A DNA stretch of 9,480 nt from Lysobacteraceae bacterium (GTDB lineage Bacteria > Pseudomonadota > Gammaproteobacteria > Xanthomonadales > Xanthomonadaceae): NCBI GenBank assembly GCA_017990865.1, contig JAGNNB010000092.1:1-9480 (forward strand). Direction: 5' to 3'. Under the pieces are notes generated by a model, which saw only the letters and a list, made by a program, of their open reading frames with translations, was not told the DNA's origin and did no database searches. Both the position numbers and the translations under genes were made by a program. Shown here piece after piece: positions 1 to 6,386 of this stretch (positions within the stretch are counted from its first letter, which is position 1; the number at the start of each line of letters is the position of its first letter).

Positions 1-1246
1 CGAGGAAGAATTCAGGCGAATGATTCGACGGCGCTTTGATCGCGTCTTGTCCCGCCGGCGTGGCGCCGACGAAGAAGAAGAAGCCGGGCACTTCGCGGGC
101 GTAGAAGGAGAAATCCTCGGCGCCCATGTTCAGATCCATTTCGACCACATTGGCCTCGCCCATCGCGCGTTTGAGGCTGGGCAGCATGCGCGCGGTGAGC
201 GCGGGGTCGTTCACCGTCACCGGGTTGCCCTTGGTGTCGGGGATCTTGGCGACGGCGGTGGCGCCGTGCGCGGCGGAGACGTGTTCGGCCACGTTCTGCA
301 GATCCTTGAACACCGCTTGGCGCATGCCTTCGTCGAAGGTGCGGATGGTGCCGATCAATTCCACGCTGTCGGGAATGATGTTGTAGCGGATGCCGCCTTT
401 GATCGCGCCGAAACTCACGACGACCGGCTGCTTGGAGATGTTTTGACGGCGCGACACGATGGTTTGCGCGCTGCCGATCACATCGGCCGCGGCGACGATG
501 GGATCGACGCCGCCCCAGGGCCGCGAGCCGTGGGTTTGCCGGCCTTGGATCACGATATTGAAGCGATCCGACGCGGCCATCGTCGGGCCGCTGCGGTAAC
601 CGACTTTGCCGGCGTTGAGCGTGCTGAAGACGTGCAGACCGAACACCGCTTCGGGTTTGAAGTCGCGAAACAATCCTTGCGCCAGCATTTCCTCGGCGCC
701 GCCTTCCTCGCCGTCCGGCGGGCCTTCTTCGGCGGGCTGGAAGACGAACATCACTTCGCCGGGCAAGTCGGCTTTCATCGCCACCAGCGCCTGCGCCACG
801 CCCATCAGGATCGAGGTGTGCGCGTCGTGGCCGCAGGCGTGCATCACGCCGACGGTTTCGCCGCGGAACGTCGAGGTGGCTTTCGAGGCGAACGGCAAGG
901 CGTTGCGCTCGCTCACCGGCAGCGCGTCCATATCGGCGCGAATGGCGATGCGCGGGCCGGGTTTGCCGCCTTTGAGGATCGCGACCACGCCGGTGGTGGC
1001 GATGCCGGTTTTCACTTCCAACCCGAGCGCACGCAGATGGTCGGCGACGAGTTTCGAAGTGCGCACCTCGCGATTGCCGAGTTCGGGATTCTGGTGGATG
1101 TCGCGCCGCCAGCGCAGGACGTCGGCGTGCAGACGTTGCGCCTGCTGGGCGACTTCGGGGCGTGCGGCATCGGCGGCGCACGCGGCGGGGGCGAAGGTCG
1201 CGCCGATGGCGTCGGCGAGGGACAGGGCGAGCGAGACGGTACGCAT
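1..1246 (-). CDS. M20-family metallo-amidohydrolase, probably exported (3' end beyond the window)
   Basis: This 415-codon open frame runs off the left edge and lacks a stop. It is a clear M20 (hippurate/N-acyl-amino-acid hydrolase-like) zinc amidohydrolase, a family that cleaves amide bonds of N-acylated amino acids or small peptides. Visible motifs in order: RRDIHQNPELG (48-57), AIRADMDALPV (101-111), MHACGHDAH (135-143), FQPAEEG (169-175), GLHV (203-206), MGAEDFSFY (374-382) and SNHSPEF (407-413). Likely metal ligands are Cys138, His140, Glu174, His205 and His409, so the active site is complete. Only a short C-terminal stretch should be missing. The first 24 or so residues look like a signal peptide ending ACA, though Asp12 interrupts the hydrophobic core, so periplasmic location is likely but not certain. 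The start is supported by GGAG at 1257-1254, 7 nt upstream. The gene is divergent from the APC permease. The exact substrate cannot be read from the sequence. Confidence 0.93.
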   Translation of the reverse strand, partial: MRTVSLALSLADAIGATFAPAACAADAARPEVAQQAQRLHADVLRWRRDIHQNPELGNREVRTSKLVADHLRALGLEVKTGIATTGVVAILKGGKPGPRIAIRADMDALPVSERNALPFASKATSTFRGETVGVMHACGHDAHTSILMGVAQALVAMKADLPGEVMFVFQPAEEGPPDGEEGGAEEMLAQGLFRDFKPEAVFGLHVFSTLNAGKVGYRSGPTMAASDRFNIVIQGRQTHGSRPWGGVDPIVAAADVIGSAQTIVSRRQNISKQPVVVSFGAIKGGIRYNIIPDSVELIGTIRTFDEGMRQAVFKDLQNVAEHVSAAHGATAVAKIPDTKGNPVTVNDPALTARMLPSLKRAMGEANVVEMDLNMGAEDFSFYAREVPGFFFFVGATPAGQDAIKAPSNHSPEFFL

Positions 1247-1312
1247 GCGGGCACTCCGGAGGGCTGCGGGCGATGCTAACCGAAGCGCTGGGGTGGTGTT
1301 CGCCGATGTCGC

Positions 1313-1409
1313 TGTAGGAGCGCCGGGAGGCGCGACCGCTAGGGTTGTTGTGGGAGCGCCGGTAGGCGCGACCGCTAGGGTTGTTGTGGGAGCGCCGGTA
1401 GGCGCGACC
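1313..1409 (+). repeat. REP-like direct repeats, three units in exact 36-bp tandem
   Basis: Three 25-bp units lie at 1313-1337, 1349-1373 and 1385-1409. Each reads TGTRGGAG, then a hairpin GCGCC-GGTA-GGCGC (GGGA loop in unit 1), then GACC. The 11-bp spacers, GCTAGGGTTGT, are identical between units, so the true tandem period is 36 bp. Units 2 and 3 are identical and unit 1 differs at two positions, which suggests recent duplication. A GTAG/GTGG head followed by a short palindrome is the layout of REP elements mobilised or maintained by RAYT (TnpA-REP) transposases. No RAYT gene is in the window. Confidence 0.85.
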
Positions 1410-1444
1410 GGGCCCCGACACATCGCGGCGAGCTTCGAATCTTC

Positions 1445-1619
1445 GGTCGCGCCTGCCGGCGCTCCTACAAGGGCCTCTGATCGATCGGGCCTGCCGGCCC
1501 TCCCACAAAGACCTCTGATCGATCGGGCCTGCCGGACTTCCCACAACAACTTCTGCCTGATCTGGCCTGCCGGCCCTCCCACAAGCGTCATGACGGTCGC
1601 GCCTGCCGGCGCTCCTACA
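1445..1619 (-). repeat. REP-like repeats in inverted orientation, five units
   Basis: Five units of the same 25-bp family, reverse-complemented, lie at 1445-1469, 1483-1507, 1521-1545, 1559-1583 and 1595-1619. The first four are spaced at exactly 38 bp and the last at 36 bp. The outer two (1445 and 1595) keep stem GCGCC-TGCC-GGCGC. The 1483 unit has GGGCC-TGCC-GGCCC, in which one C-G pair has become G-C. Units 1521 and 1559 have partly decayed stems with the same swapped pair. Spacers before units 1483 and 1521 share the words CCTCTGATC. Together with the three direct units upstream, they could fold the single strand into large cruciform structures. Confidence 0.85.
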
Positions 1620-1708
1620 AGTGCGCGATATTCCCCGAGGCCTCGCCGGACTCGTCAAACCGGGCGTGGGCGTGCGAGGCTGCGCGCTTCGGTCGCTGCG
1701 GCGCCGCC

Positions 1709-3049
1709 ATGCCCTCACTCTCCATGTCCTCGACCGATCCGTCCCGTCTGCAAGGCGATGCCGCGCTGATTCGCGCCGTCGGCACTTTCGCGCTCACCGC
1801 CGCGGTCATCAACGTCATCGTCGGCGGCGGCATCTTCAAAATGCCTTCTTCGCTGGCGGCGGGCATGGGCGCGGCGGCGCCGCTGGCGTTGATCGCCGGT
1901 GCCTTCGCCATCGTGCCGGTGGCCTTGTGTTTCGCCGCGATCGGCAGCCGCACCCGCGCGACCGGCGGCCCGTACACGTATTTGACCGCGGTGTTCGGGC
2001 CGTTCGCGGGTTTCGTGGCCGGCGCGCTGATGTGGATCAGCAACGTCGCGTCCAGCGCGGGCGTCGCCGCCGCGTTCGCAGTGCAGATGGCGAACCTGAT
2101 GCCGGTGTTCGGCGAACCCGGGCCTCGCATCGCGTTGTTGACCGTCTTGTATCTGCTGCTGTTCGCGCTCAATGCGTTCGGCGTGAAACTCGGCGCGCGC
2201 GCGGTGGGCGTACTCGCCGCGATCAAATTGACGCCGCTGTTCTTGCTGGCCTTCATCGGCGTGTGGTTCGTCGATTGGAACAACGTGAGTTTCGCGTTCG
2301 GCGATGTGCCGTCGATCTCCGCGCTCGGCGCGTCGATGGTGTTGGTAATGTTCGCCTACTCCGGCATGGAAACGGCGTTGGTGCCGTCGGGCGAATTGCG
2401 CGACCCTGCGCGCAACGTGCCGCGCGCGACGATCGCGGCGATCGCGCTCGTGGTGCTGCTGTATCTCGGACTGCAGATCGTCGGGCAAGGCGTGCTGGGC
2501 GCGAAGCTCGGCGAAAGCGGCGTGCCGGTGGCGGACACCGCGGGCGCGCTGTGGGGACCGGGCCGCGTCGCGCTGCTCATCACCGCTTGCGTGTCGATGG
2601 CGGGTTTCATGTTGGGCAATCTGCTGGGCACATCGCGGCTGGTGTTCGCGTTGGGTCGCGACGGCTATTTGCCGCGCGCGTTCGGTCGCGTCACCGCGAC
2701 CCATCGCGTGCCGCTGCTGGCGCTGATCACGCATGCGGGGTTGGCGTGGGCGCTGGCGCTGGGCGGCACGTTCGATACCTTGGCGCTGATCTCCGGCGGC
2801 GCGATCTGTTTGACCTACGGCTTCGTCGCGCTCGCGGCGTGGCGCGCGCAGCGGATCGATCTGCGCCAGGACGACGCGCCGCCGTTCGTGCTGCCCGGTG
2901 GTGCATTGATCCCCGCCATCTCGCTGCTGGCGATGCTGGCGATCACCGCGACGCTGAACGCGCAGGAATGGACGGCGATCGGCATTGCGTTGGCCGCGTT
3001 GGTGGCGGTGTACGGCGTGTTGCGACTGGTCCGTCCGCACTCGGCCTGA
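1709..3049 (+). CDS. APC-superfamily amino-acid/polyamine permease
   Basis: A 446-residue, very hydrophobic inner-membrane protein of normal length for the amino acid-polyamine-organocation family, with about twelve predicted membrane segments. TM1 carries the substrate-site signature VGGGIF (38-43). The segment FAYSGMETALVPSGE (215-229), followed by LRDPARNVPRA (230-240), is the family's TM6 and following-loop pattern. RLVFALGRDGYLPRAF (310-325) is the conserved loop after TM8. These identify the family but not the substrate; amino acid uptake or exchange is most likely. The start at 1709 has no recognisable Shine-Dalgarno sequence. An in-frame ATG at 1724 (MSSTDPS) also lacks one, so the start is uncertain by five codons. 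The upstream neighbour is the divergent amidohydrolase, which fits a shared role in amino-acid scavenging, though this is only inferred from position. A strong hairpin follows the stop. Confidence 0.93.
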   Translation: MPSLSMSSTDPSRLQGDAALIRAVGTFALTAAVINVIVGGGIFKMPSSLAAGMGAAAPLALIAGAFAIVPVALCFAAIGSRTRATGGPYTYLTAVFGPFAGFVAGALMWISNVASSAGVAAAFAVQMANLMPVFGEPGPRIALLTVLYLLLFALNAFGVKLGARAVGVLAAIKLTPLFLLAFIGVWFVDWNNVSFAFGDVPSISALGASMVLVMFAYSGMETALVPSGELRDPARNVPRATIAAIALVVLLYLGLQIVGQGVLGAKLGESGVPVADTAGALWGPGRVALLITACVSMAGFMLGNLLGTSRLVFALGRDGYLPRAFGRVTATHRVPLLALITHAGLAWALALGGTFDTLALISGGAICLTYGFVALAAWRAQRIDLRQDDAPPFVLPGGALIPAISLLAMLAITATLNAQEWTAIGIALAALVAVYGVLRLVRPHSA

Positions 3050-3063
3050 GTCGTCGCGGGAGA

Positions 3064-3088
3064 GCCCCGGCGAACAGCGCGCCGGGGC
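3064..3088. terminator. Probable bidirectional terminator hairpin
   Basis: A perfect 9-bp stem, GCCCCGGCG (3064-3072) with CGCCGGGGC (3080-3088), closes a 7-nt loop. It sits almost midway between the converging stops of the permease (3049) and the small secreted protein (3105). There is no T run on either side, so it may act as an mRNA 3' stabiliser or need Rho rather than being a classical intrinsic terminator. Confidence 0.55.
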
Positions 3089-3104
3089 CATGACCGATCG
3101 GGAA

Positions 3105-3407
3105 TCAGGGCGAACTCGGCGCGCAAGGTTGGACGATCCGACCCCCCATGTTGAGATAGGACGACGTCGCCGTATTGCACTGAATAAGTGTGTTCGCGAA
3201 CAGCGTCGTGCAACGCGTCATCGTCAATCCGGTCGCCGGGTTGCGTTCATCCCAACAAACGATCGCCGTCCATGTGTCGAGCCAACTGCCGCCCGGCGGA
3301 CGCGGGCCCGCAACGGGCCCGCCGATCTGCGCGGCGGACAGCGGCGACGAAGCGGCGGCAGCGACGGTGAGTAGCGCAAGTGCGAGTGCATGTTTCAATG
3401 CAGACAT
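3105..3407 (-). CDS. Small secreted four-cysteine protein, function unknown
   Basis: A 100-residue protein I do not recognise. The first 26 residues form a clear Sec signal peptide: MSALK, a hydrophobic Leu/Ala core, and a cleavage site near LSAA|QIGG. The mature part of about 74 residues has a Gly/Pro-rich start (GGPVAGPRPPGG, 29-40) and four cysteines at 51, 66, 77 and 95, enough for two disulfides in the periplasm or outside the cell. The start at 3407 is fixed by AAAGGAA at 3420-3414, 6 nt upstream, and by the signal peptide beginning there. The frame stays open farther upstream but with Arg-rich, non-coding-like residues. It converges with the permease and is divergent from the secreted propeller protein. 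It could be a lineage-specific exported protein, but no enzyme motif is visible. Confidence 0.75.
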   Translation of the reverse strand: MSALKHALALALLTVAAAASSPLSAAQIGGPVAGPRPPGGSWLDTWTAIVCWDERNPATGLTMTRCTTLFANTLIQCNTATSSYLNMGGRIVQPCAPSSP

Positions 3408-3851
3408 GACCAATTCCTTTCGACGACCACGACGGTGTGGCCGTCGACACCATAGGCGCGCGGACGTGCGCCGCAAGCAAGCGCGCATGCGGCGAAACAT
3501 CGAATCGCTTGCCGCATCGCGGGCAAATCGCAGGCCAAAATTGCCGATAAGCGGTTGATCCGGCGTCTCGCCGCGCCTTCGCGCGAAGGCCGAAAACGCG
3601 ACGCGCTCGGTGACGAGCTTCGCGATTTTTGCCCAGCTTTATCCCCGATTCGCTGCGAGAAGACGCGGCGTTGCCGGCGAGCAGCGCCCGCAGATCGCCG
3701 CTCGTCGTCGCGATGCGCGGCGGGCGCCGCTGCGGTGTAGGCTGATTTCGCGTCGGCGCGGATGCCGGCCACACAGGGGCGACTCCGGTCGTCGATCGGG
3801 TCGCCTGAACATGGAACGCGAACGAATCGCACGTTCAAGGAGATCGAGAAC
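3408..3851. other. 444-bp divergent intergenic region between two secreted-protein genes
   Basis: I find no convincing gene here. Open frames on both strands are Arg/Ala-rich and lack ribosome sites. The region must hold the promoters for the small secreted protein (minus) and the propeller protein (plus). It contains a perfect 16-bp palindrome, GCCTTCGCGCGAAGGC, at 3575-3590, which could be a dimeric regulator site or chance in GC-rich DNA. A small hairpin, GGTGT(3434-3438)/ACACC(3447-3451), lies near the start region of the minus transcript. For the plus gene I see no persuasive -35/-10 pair; TAGGCT near 3737 is the nearest -10-like word. Confidence 0.6.
3449..3476 (-). promoter_or_regulatory. 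Candidate sigma-70-type promoter for the small secreted protein
   Basis: On the minus strand TTGCGG (3476-3471) is followed after 16 nt by TATGGT (3454-3449). The first half of the -35 and four of six -10 bases match consensus. Transcription would start around 3442, leaving a leader of about 35 nt before the ATG at 3407. This is weak evidence in GC-rich DNA. Confidence 0.3.
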
Positions 3852-5360
3852 ATGAACGCTACACGCAACTCTCGCGGGCATCGCCCGCTCTCTCTGGCCC
3901 TCGGCCCGATCGTCGTAGCAATCGTCGTCGGCGTGGCGCCCTTCGCCGCCTCCGCGCAAAGCTGGGAAGTGTATTCCGGCCTCAACCCGCACCAGGAACG
4001 ATTGCACGGCGTCGCCGATGTTCAGTTCTGCGCGGGCGGCGGCCAGGTGGCGACGGGCACGCAGACCGTACCGCCCACGGCGGCCGGGTTCAACAATATC
4101 GTGGTGGAACGCAAGAACGCCGCCAATCCCATCGCCGGGCCGTGGCGCTTCAGTTACGACAGCGGTCGTTCGGAAGAAGGTCGCGGTATCGTCGAATACA
4201 CCGACGGCACCGGCTTCGCCGTCGTCGGCACGTGGGATACCCTCGCCGTGCCCACGCAAACGCATCTGACCATCACCAAGGTCGATTGCAACGGCAACGT
4301 CGTGTGGCACCGCAGCTACGGCACCACCGCCGGCAGGCACACCGCGTGGGACATCATCCGCGCCACGACCGGCGACGGCGCATTCGGTACCGCGGCGGGC
4401 GATCTGATCGCATTGGCCGAGTACAACACCGGCACCACGAACTTCGTGCGCGTCGCGCGCGTGAGAAACAACGGCGCATTGCTCTGGATGCGCGACTACG
4501 TAGTCCCCACGGGCACCACGGTGTTGACCGGCCGCGGCATCGCCGAGGTGGAAACGCCTTCGCTGGCCGATAACTTGGTGGTCGCCGGCGGTTTCGGCAA
4601 CAACGCCGCGATCTTCCAGATCGACGGCAACAACGGCGCTTTCATCTGCGGCTCGCAATTGCCGGGACAAGGCCTGTCGCGCTTCAACGACATCACCCGT
4701 CACGGCGCGTCGGGCACCACGATCGCACCGGGTTTCACCGCCGTCGGCGAAACCCGCACCGCGTCCACCGCGCTGCCGCAGGCCTTCGTCGCCAGCTACC
4801 GCAGCACCGCCTGTGGGCTGCAGCGTCAGGTGCATTGGGGTTCGCCGAACGAAAGCGAAACCGCGCAGGCGGTGACCACCACGCGCGCCACCACCTTCAG
4901 CACCGTGCCGAACGGGCAACTGCTGATCGTCGGCAACCTCGTCGGCGCATTTGCGGGCGCCAACAGCAACGATGTGTGGTCGCATCTGATGGTGCCGATC
5001 AATCTCACGCCCTACATCGCCGGCGGCTACACCGGCATGCGTTACGGCACGCAGGGCCCGGGCTTGGCGGGCATCGAAACCGTCGCGGATGTCGCCGAAA
5101 GCAGCAATGGCGCGCATTTCGTCGGCGCCACCTCCAGCAATTGGGACGGCCTGGGCGACCCGCTCGACGGTTATTCGGTGCGCATGGGCTTCGGCGGCAT
5201 GAAGACCTTGTGCAGCGTGCCGTGGACGGCGCCGGCCGTCGCCCTGCTGCCGGTCACGACGCTCGCGGTATCGCCGACGCCGGTGACGCCATCGCTCCCG
5301 CTCGGCCCGCTGACGCGCGCCACGATTCCGGCGGCGCTGTGTTGCGGGATCGGGCCGTAA
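3852..5360 (+). CDS. Secreted beta-propeller-like repeat protein, function unknown
   Basis: A 502-residue exported protein. Residues 1-35 are a signal peptide with a basic start, a hydrophobic core (VVAIVVGVA) and cleavage near AASA|QSW. The mature part is built of about six or seven diverged repeats of roughly 50-60 residues. Each repeat has a hydrophobic strand such as GFAVVGTW (121-128), LIALAEY (185-191), NLVVAGGF (241-248), GFTAVGET (294-301), QLLIVGNL (356-363) or AHFVGAT (421-427). The better ones continue with a second strand ending in a G-x-x-x-W/H turn, as in DCNGNVVW (145-152) and NNGALLW (206-212). This pattern suggests a beta-propeller, which is inference. Cysteines at 60, 146, 266, 321, 454, 497 and 498 could form disulfides. 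The start is fixed by AAGGAG at 3837-3842, 9 nt upstream, and by the signal peptide. A longer in-frame ATG at 3762 would bury the signal sequence. No catalytic motif is seen; a binding or surface role is possible. Confidence 0.85.
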   Translation: MNATRNSRGHRPLSLALGPIVVAIVVGVAPFAASAQSWEVYSGLNPHQERLHGVADVQFCAGGGQVATGTQTVPPTAAGFNNIVVERKNAANPIAGPWRFSYDSGRSEEGRGIVEYTDGTGFAVVGTWDTLAVPTQTHLTITKVDCNGNVVWHRSYGTTAGRHTAWDIIRATTGDGAFGTAAGDLIALAEYNTGTTNFVRVARVRNNGALLWMRDYVVPTGTTVLTGRGIAEVETPSLADNLVVAGGFGNNAAIFQIDGNNGAFICGSQLPGQGLSRFNDITRHGASGTTIAPGFTAVGETRTASTALPQAFVASYRSTACGLQRQVHWGSPNESETAQAVTTTRATTFSTVPNGQLLIVGNLVGAFAGANSNDVWSHLMVPINLTPYIAGGYTGMRYGTQGPGLAGIETVADVAESSNGAHFVGATSSNWDGLGDPLDGYSVRMGFGGMKTLCSVPWTAPAVALLPVTTLAVSPTPVTPSLPLGPLTRATIPAALCCGIGP

Positions 5361-5407
5361 GCGATGTCGTTATTGAGCGTGCAATAGCATTCGATCGAAG
5401 GACGCGG

Positions 5408-5436
5408 AGCGAACGCGTTCGCGCGCGTTTGCTTTT
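5408..5436 (+). terminator. Likely intrinsic terminator of the propeller gene
   Basis: The stem 5408-5417 pairs with 5424-5433 (AGCGAACGCG with CGCGTTTGCT, one G-U pair) around a 6-nt loop and is followed by a short T run at 5433-5436. It begins 47 nt after the stop codon. An alternative fold is the perfect 14-bp palindrome GCGAACGCGTTCGC at 5409-5422. The short T tract makes efficiency uncertain. Confidence 0.5.
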
Positions 5437-5471
5437 CGCAACCCGCCTTCGCGACGACCGTGGGTCATAAG

Positions 5472-5509
5472 CACCTCGCGCACTCGGTTTCGACCGGGTG
5501 CGCGGGGTG
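5472..5509 (+). terminator. 17-bp TTCG-loop hairpin, second terminator or 3' stabiliser
   Basis: Bases 5472-5488 pair with 5493-5509 around the tetraloop TTCG. All 17 positions pair in the plus-strand RNA, two of them as G-U (5476/5505 and 5484/5497). In minus-strand RNA those two become A-C mismatches, so the structure favours the propeller transcript. No T run follows. The hairpin is flanked by a 9-bp direct repeat, GTGGGTCAT, at 5460-5468 and 5507-5515. Confidence 0.5.
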
Positions 5510-5540
5510 GGTCATTGAACAACAGCTCGCCGGCGACACC

Positions 5541-5584
5541 CGACTCGCGGCTCGAAACACGCGCGAGTCGCGAGAGTTTCGAGC
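5541..5584. repeat. Two interleaved perfect 9-bp inverted repeats
   Basis: CGACTCGCG (5541-5549) pairs with CGCGAGTCG (5562-5570), and GCTCGAAAC (5550-5558) pairs with GTTTCGAGC (5576-5584). The arms alternate as B1-A1-B2-A2, so the two stems compete unless a pseudoknot forms. The full pseudoknot would have a zero-length loop, which disfavours it. The element ends 5 bp beyond the stop of the minus-strand unknown gene and could be its terminator or an alternating RNA structure. There is no T run. Confidence 0.6.
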
Positions 5585-5589
5585 GTCCG

Positions 5590-6384
5590 TCAGAGCAGTA
5601 ATTGCGGCGAAAACAGCGCCGCTTCCGGCAACCGCGCGGCGCCGGCCGCGGCGTCGGCCAACAGGCGATCGGCTTGCACCGGGCCGATCAGATCGGCAGC
5701 CAGCAGATACAGCCAGTGCGCGAAGGAGCGCAGGTCGTCTGCATGCCGCAGCGGCGGCAGCGCCTCCATGCGAAACCGCGTTTCCGCCCACAAACGGAAC
5801 CGCTCCATCAACGCGCGTTCGTGGTCGGTGTCGCCGCCGGACAGGTCGCCGACGGCTTGCCGCAGCACGCCGGGGTGTCGATCGGCTTTGGCCACAATCG
5901 CCGCGCACAGCGGTTGCGCGAACGCGGCGAACACAACGCGTTCCGGCGAGGTCACGCTCAGCGTCGTCTGCGCAGCGGGATTCGCTTCGGGCATCGCGGC
6001 CGGCGGGTTCGAGGGCGCGCTCGGAGAGACGTTCGAAGCCGTGTCCGGCATTGGCGAAACCGCAGCGGCGACCGGCGGTTCGGCGCTTTCCGGCGCCTCG
6101 CCGATCCACCCGTCCGGCACGCGCGGCAGGGTGTCGTAAGACTGCGTCAGACCTTGAAACAACCTGCGCTGGAACTGCGACTTCTGTTGCGCATCGAACC
6201 CGGCCTCTTTCGCCACCACCGCGGCGAAACGGGTCACGACGAAATGCGCCTCGTGGCTGTGATCGCGCTGCCACCGCTCGAAATAGCCGCGCACTACTTG
6301 CGGGTCGCGAAAGGTTTCCTGCAACGCGCGATAGATCACGCGGCGCCGGTAGTTCAAACCGAGTTTGCCGTCCGCGCCGGACAT
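5590..6384 (-). CDS. Unrecognised two-domain cytoplasmic protein coupled to amtB
   Basis: A 264-residue protein that I cannot assign to a family. Residues 1-95 form a charged, helical N-terminal region (for example RRRVIYRALQETF, 13-25, and QKSQFQRRLFQGL, 67-79). Residues 96-145 are a low-complexity Pro/Ala/Ser linker. Residues 147-264 form a second helical region rich in Leu, Ala and Arg (for example FRLWAETRFRMEALPPL, 196-212). It has no signal peptide or membrane segment, so it is probably cytoplasmic. Its ATG lies 2 nt after the amtB stop (TGAGCATG), with only a weak GAGAG upstream, which strongly suggests translation coupled to amtB. It occupies the place where glnK often accompanies amtB but shows no P(II) resemblance. 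An accessory role in ammonium uptake or nitrogen signalling is guesswork from position. Coding is supported by the tight junction and codon bias. Confidence 0.8.
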   Translation of the reverse strand: MSGADGKLGLNYRRRVIYRALQETFRDPQVVRGYFERWQRDHSHEAHFVVTRFAAVVAKEAGFDAQQKSQFQRRLFQGLTQSYDTLPRVPDGWIGEAPESAEPPVAAAVSPMPDTASNVSPSAPSNPPAAMPEANPAAQTTLSVTSPERVVFAAFAQPLCAAIVAKADRHPGVLRQAVGDLSGGDTDHERALMERFRLWAETRFRMEALPPLRHADDLRSFAHWLYLLAADLIGPVQADRLLADAAAGAARLPEAALFSPQLLL

Positions 6385-6386
6385 GC

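Larger units (their letters stand above)
1247..1708. other. Divergent intergenic region filled by palindromic repeats
   Basis: This 462-bp gap separates two genes transcribed away from each other, so it must hold both promoters. I see no credible gene in it. Bases 1313-1619 are REP-like repeats, described separately. That leaves about 66 bp upstream of the amidohydrolase and about 89 bp upstream of the permease for conventional promoters. Neither stretch contains a convincing -35/-10 pair. A TAGCAT on the minus strand upstream of the amidohydrolase and a GATATT on the plus strand at 1626-1631 are the nearest -10-like words. A 10-bp palindrome, CGAGGCCTCG, lies at 1636-1645, upstream of the permease. 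Confidence 0.7.

Noticed and set aside
1313..1619. CRISPR array (short repeats at a regular 36-38 bp step)
   Set aside because: The spacers are only 11-13 bp and identical or near-identical between units. Units occur in both orientations and the conserved part is itself a palindrome. No cas gene is present.
12..1718. 568-codon open frame on the minus strand across the amidohydrolase and the repeats
   Set aside because: It is in a different frame from the motif-rich M20 protein, is Arg-rich, and runs through the repeat cluster, producing repeated peptides.
1621..3093. 490-codon plus-strand frame overlapping the permease, and its antisense counterpart
   Set aside because: Both lack hydrophobic segments and are Arg-rich, while the permease frame carries all APC motifs.
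3762..3851. N-terminal extension of the propeller protein to the ATG at 3762
   Set aside because: It would place 30 polar residues before the signal peptide. AAGGAG is positioned for the ATG at 3852.
3639..5117. 492-codon minus-strand open frame opposite the propeller gene
   Set aside because: Low-complexity Arg/Gly/Ala/Asp composition without start signals. The opposite strand has a signal peptide, a ribosome site and repeat structure.
5541..5584. H-type pseudoknot made of both full 9-bp stems
   Set aside because: The abutting arms leave a zero-length loop to span a 9-bp stem, which is sterically implausible. Alternating hairpins are more likely.
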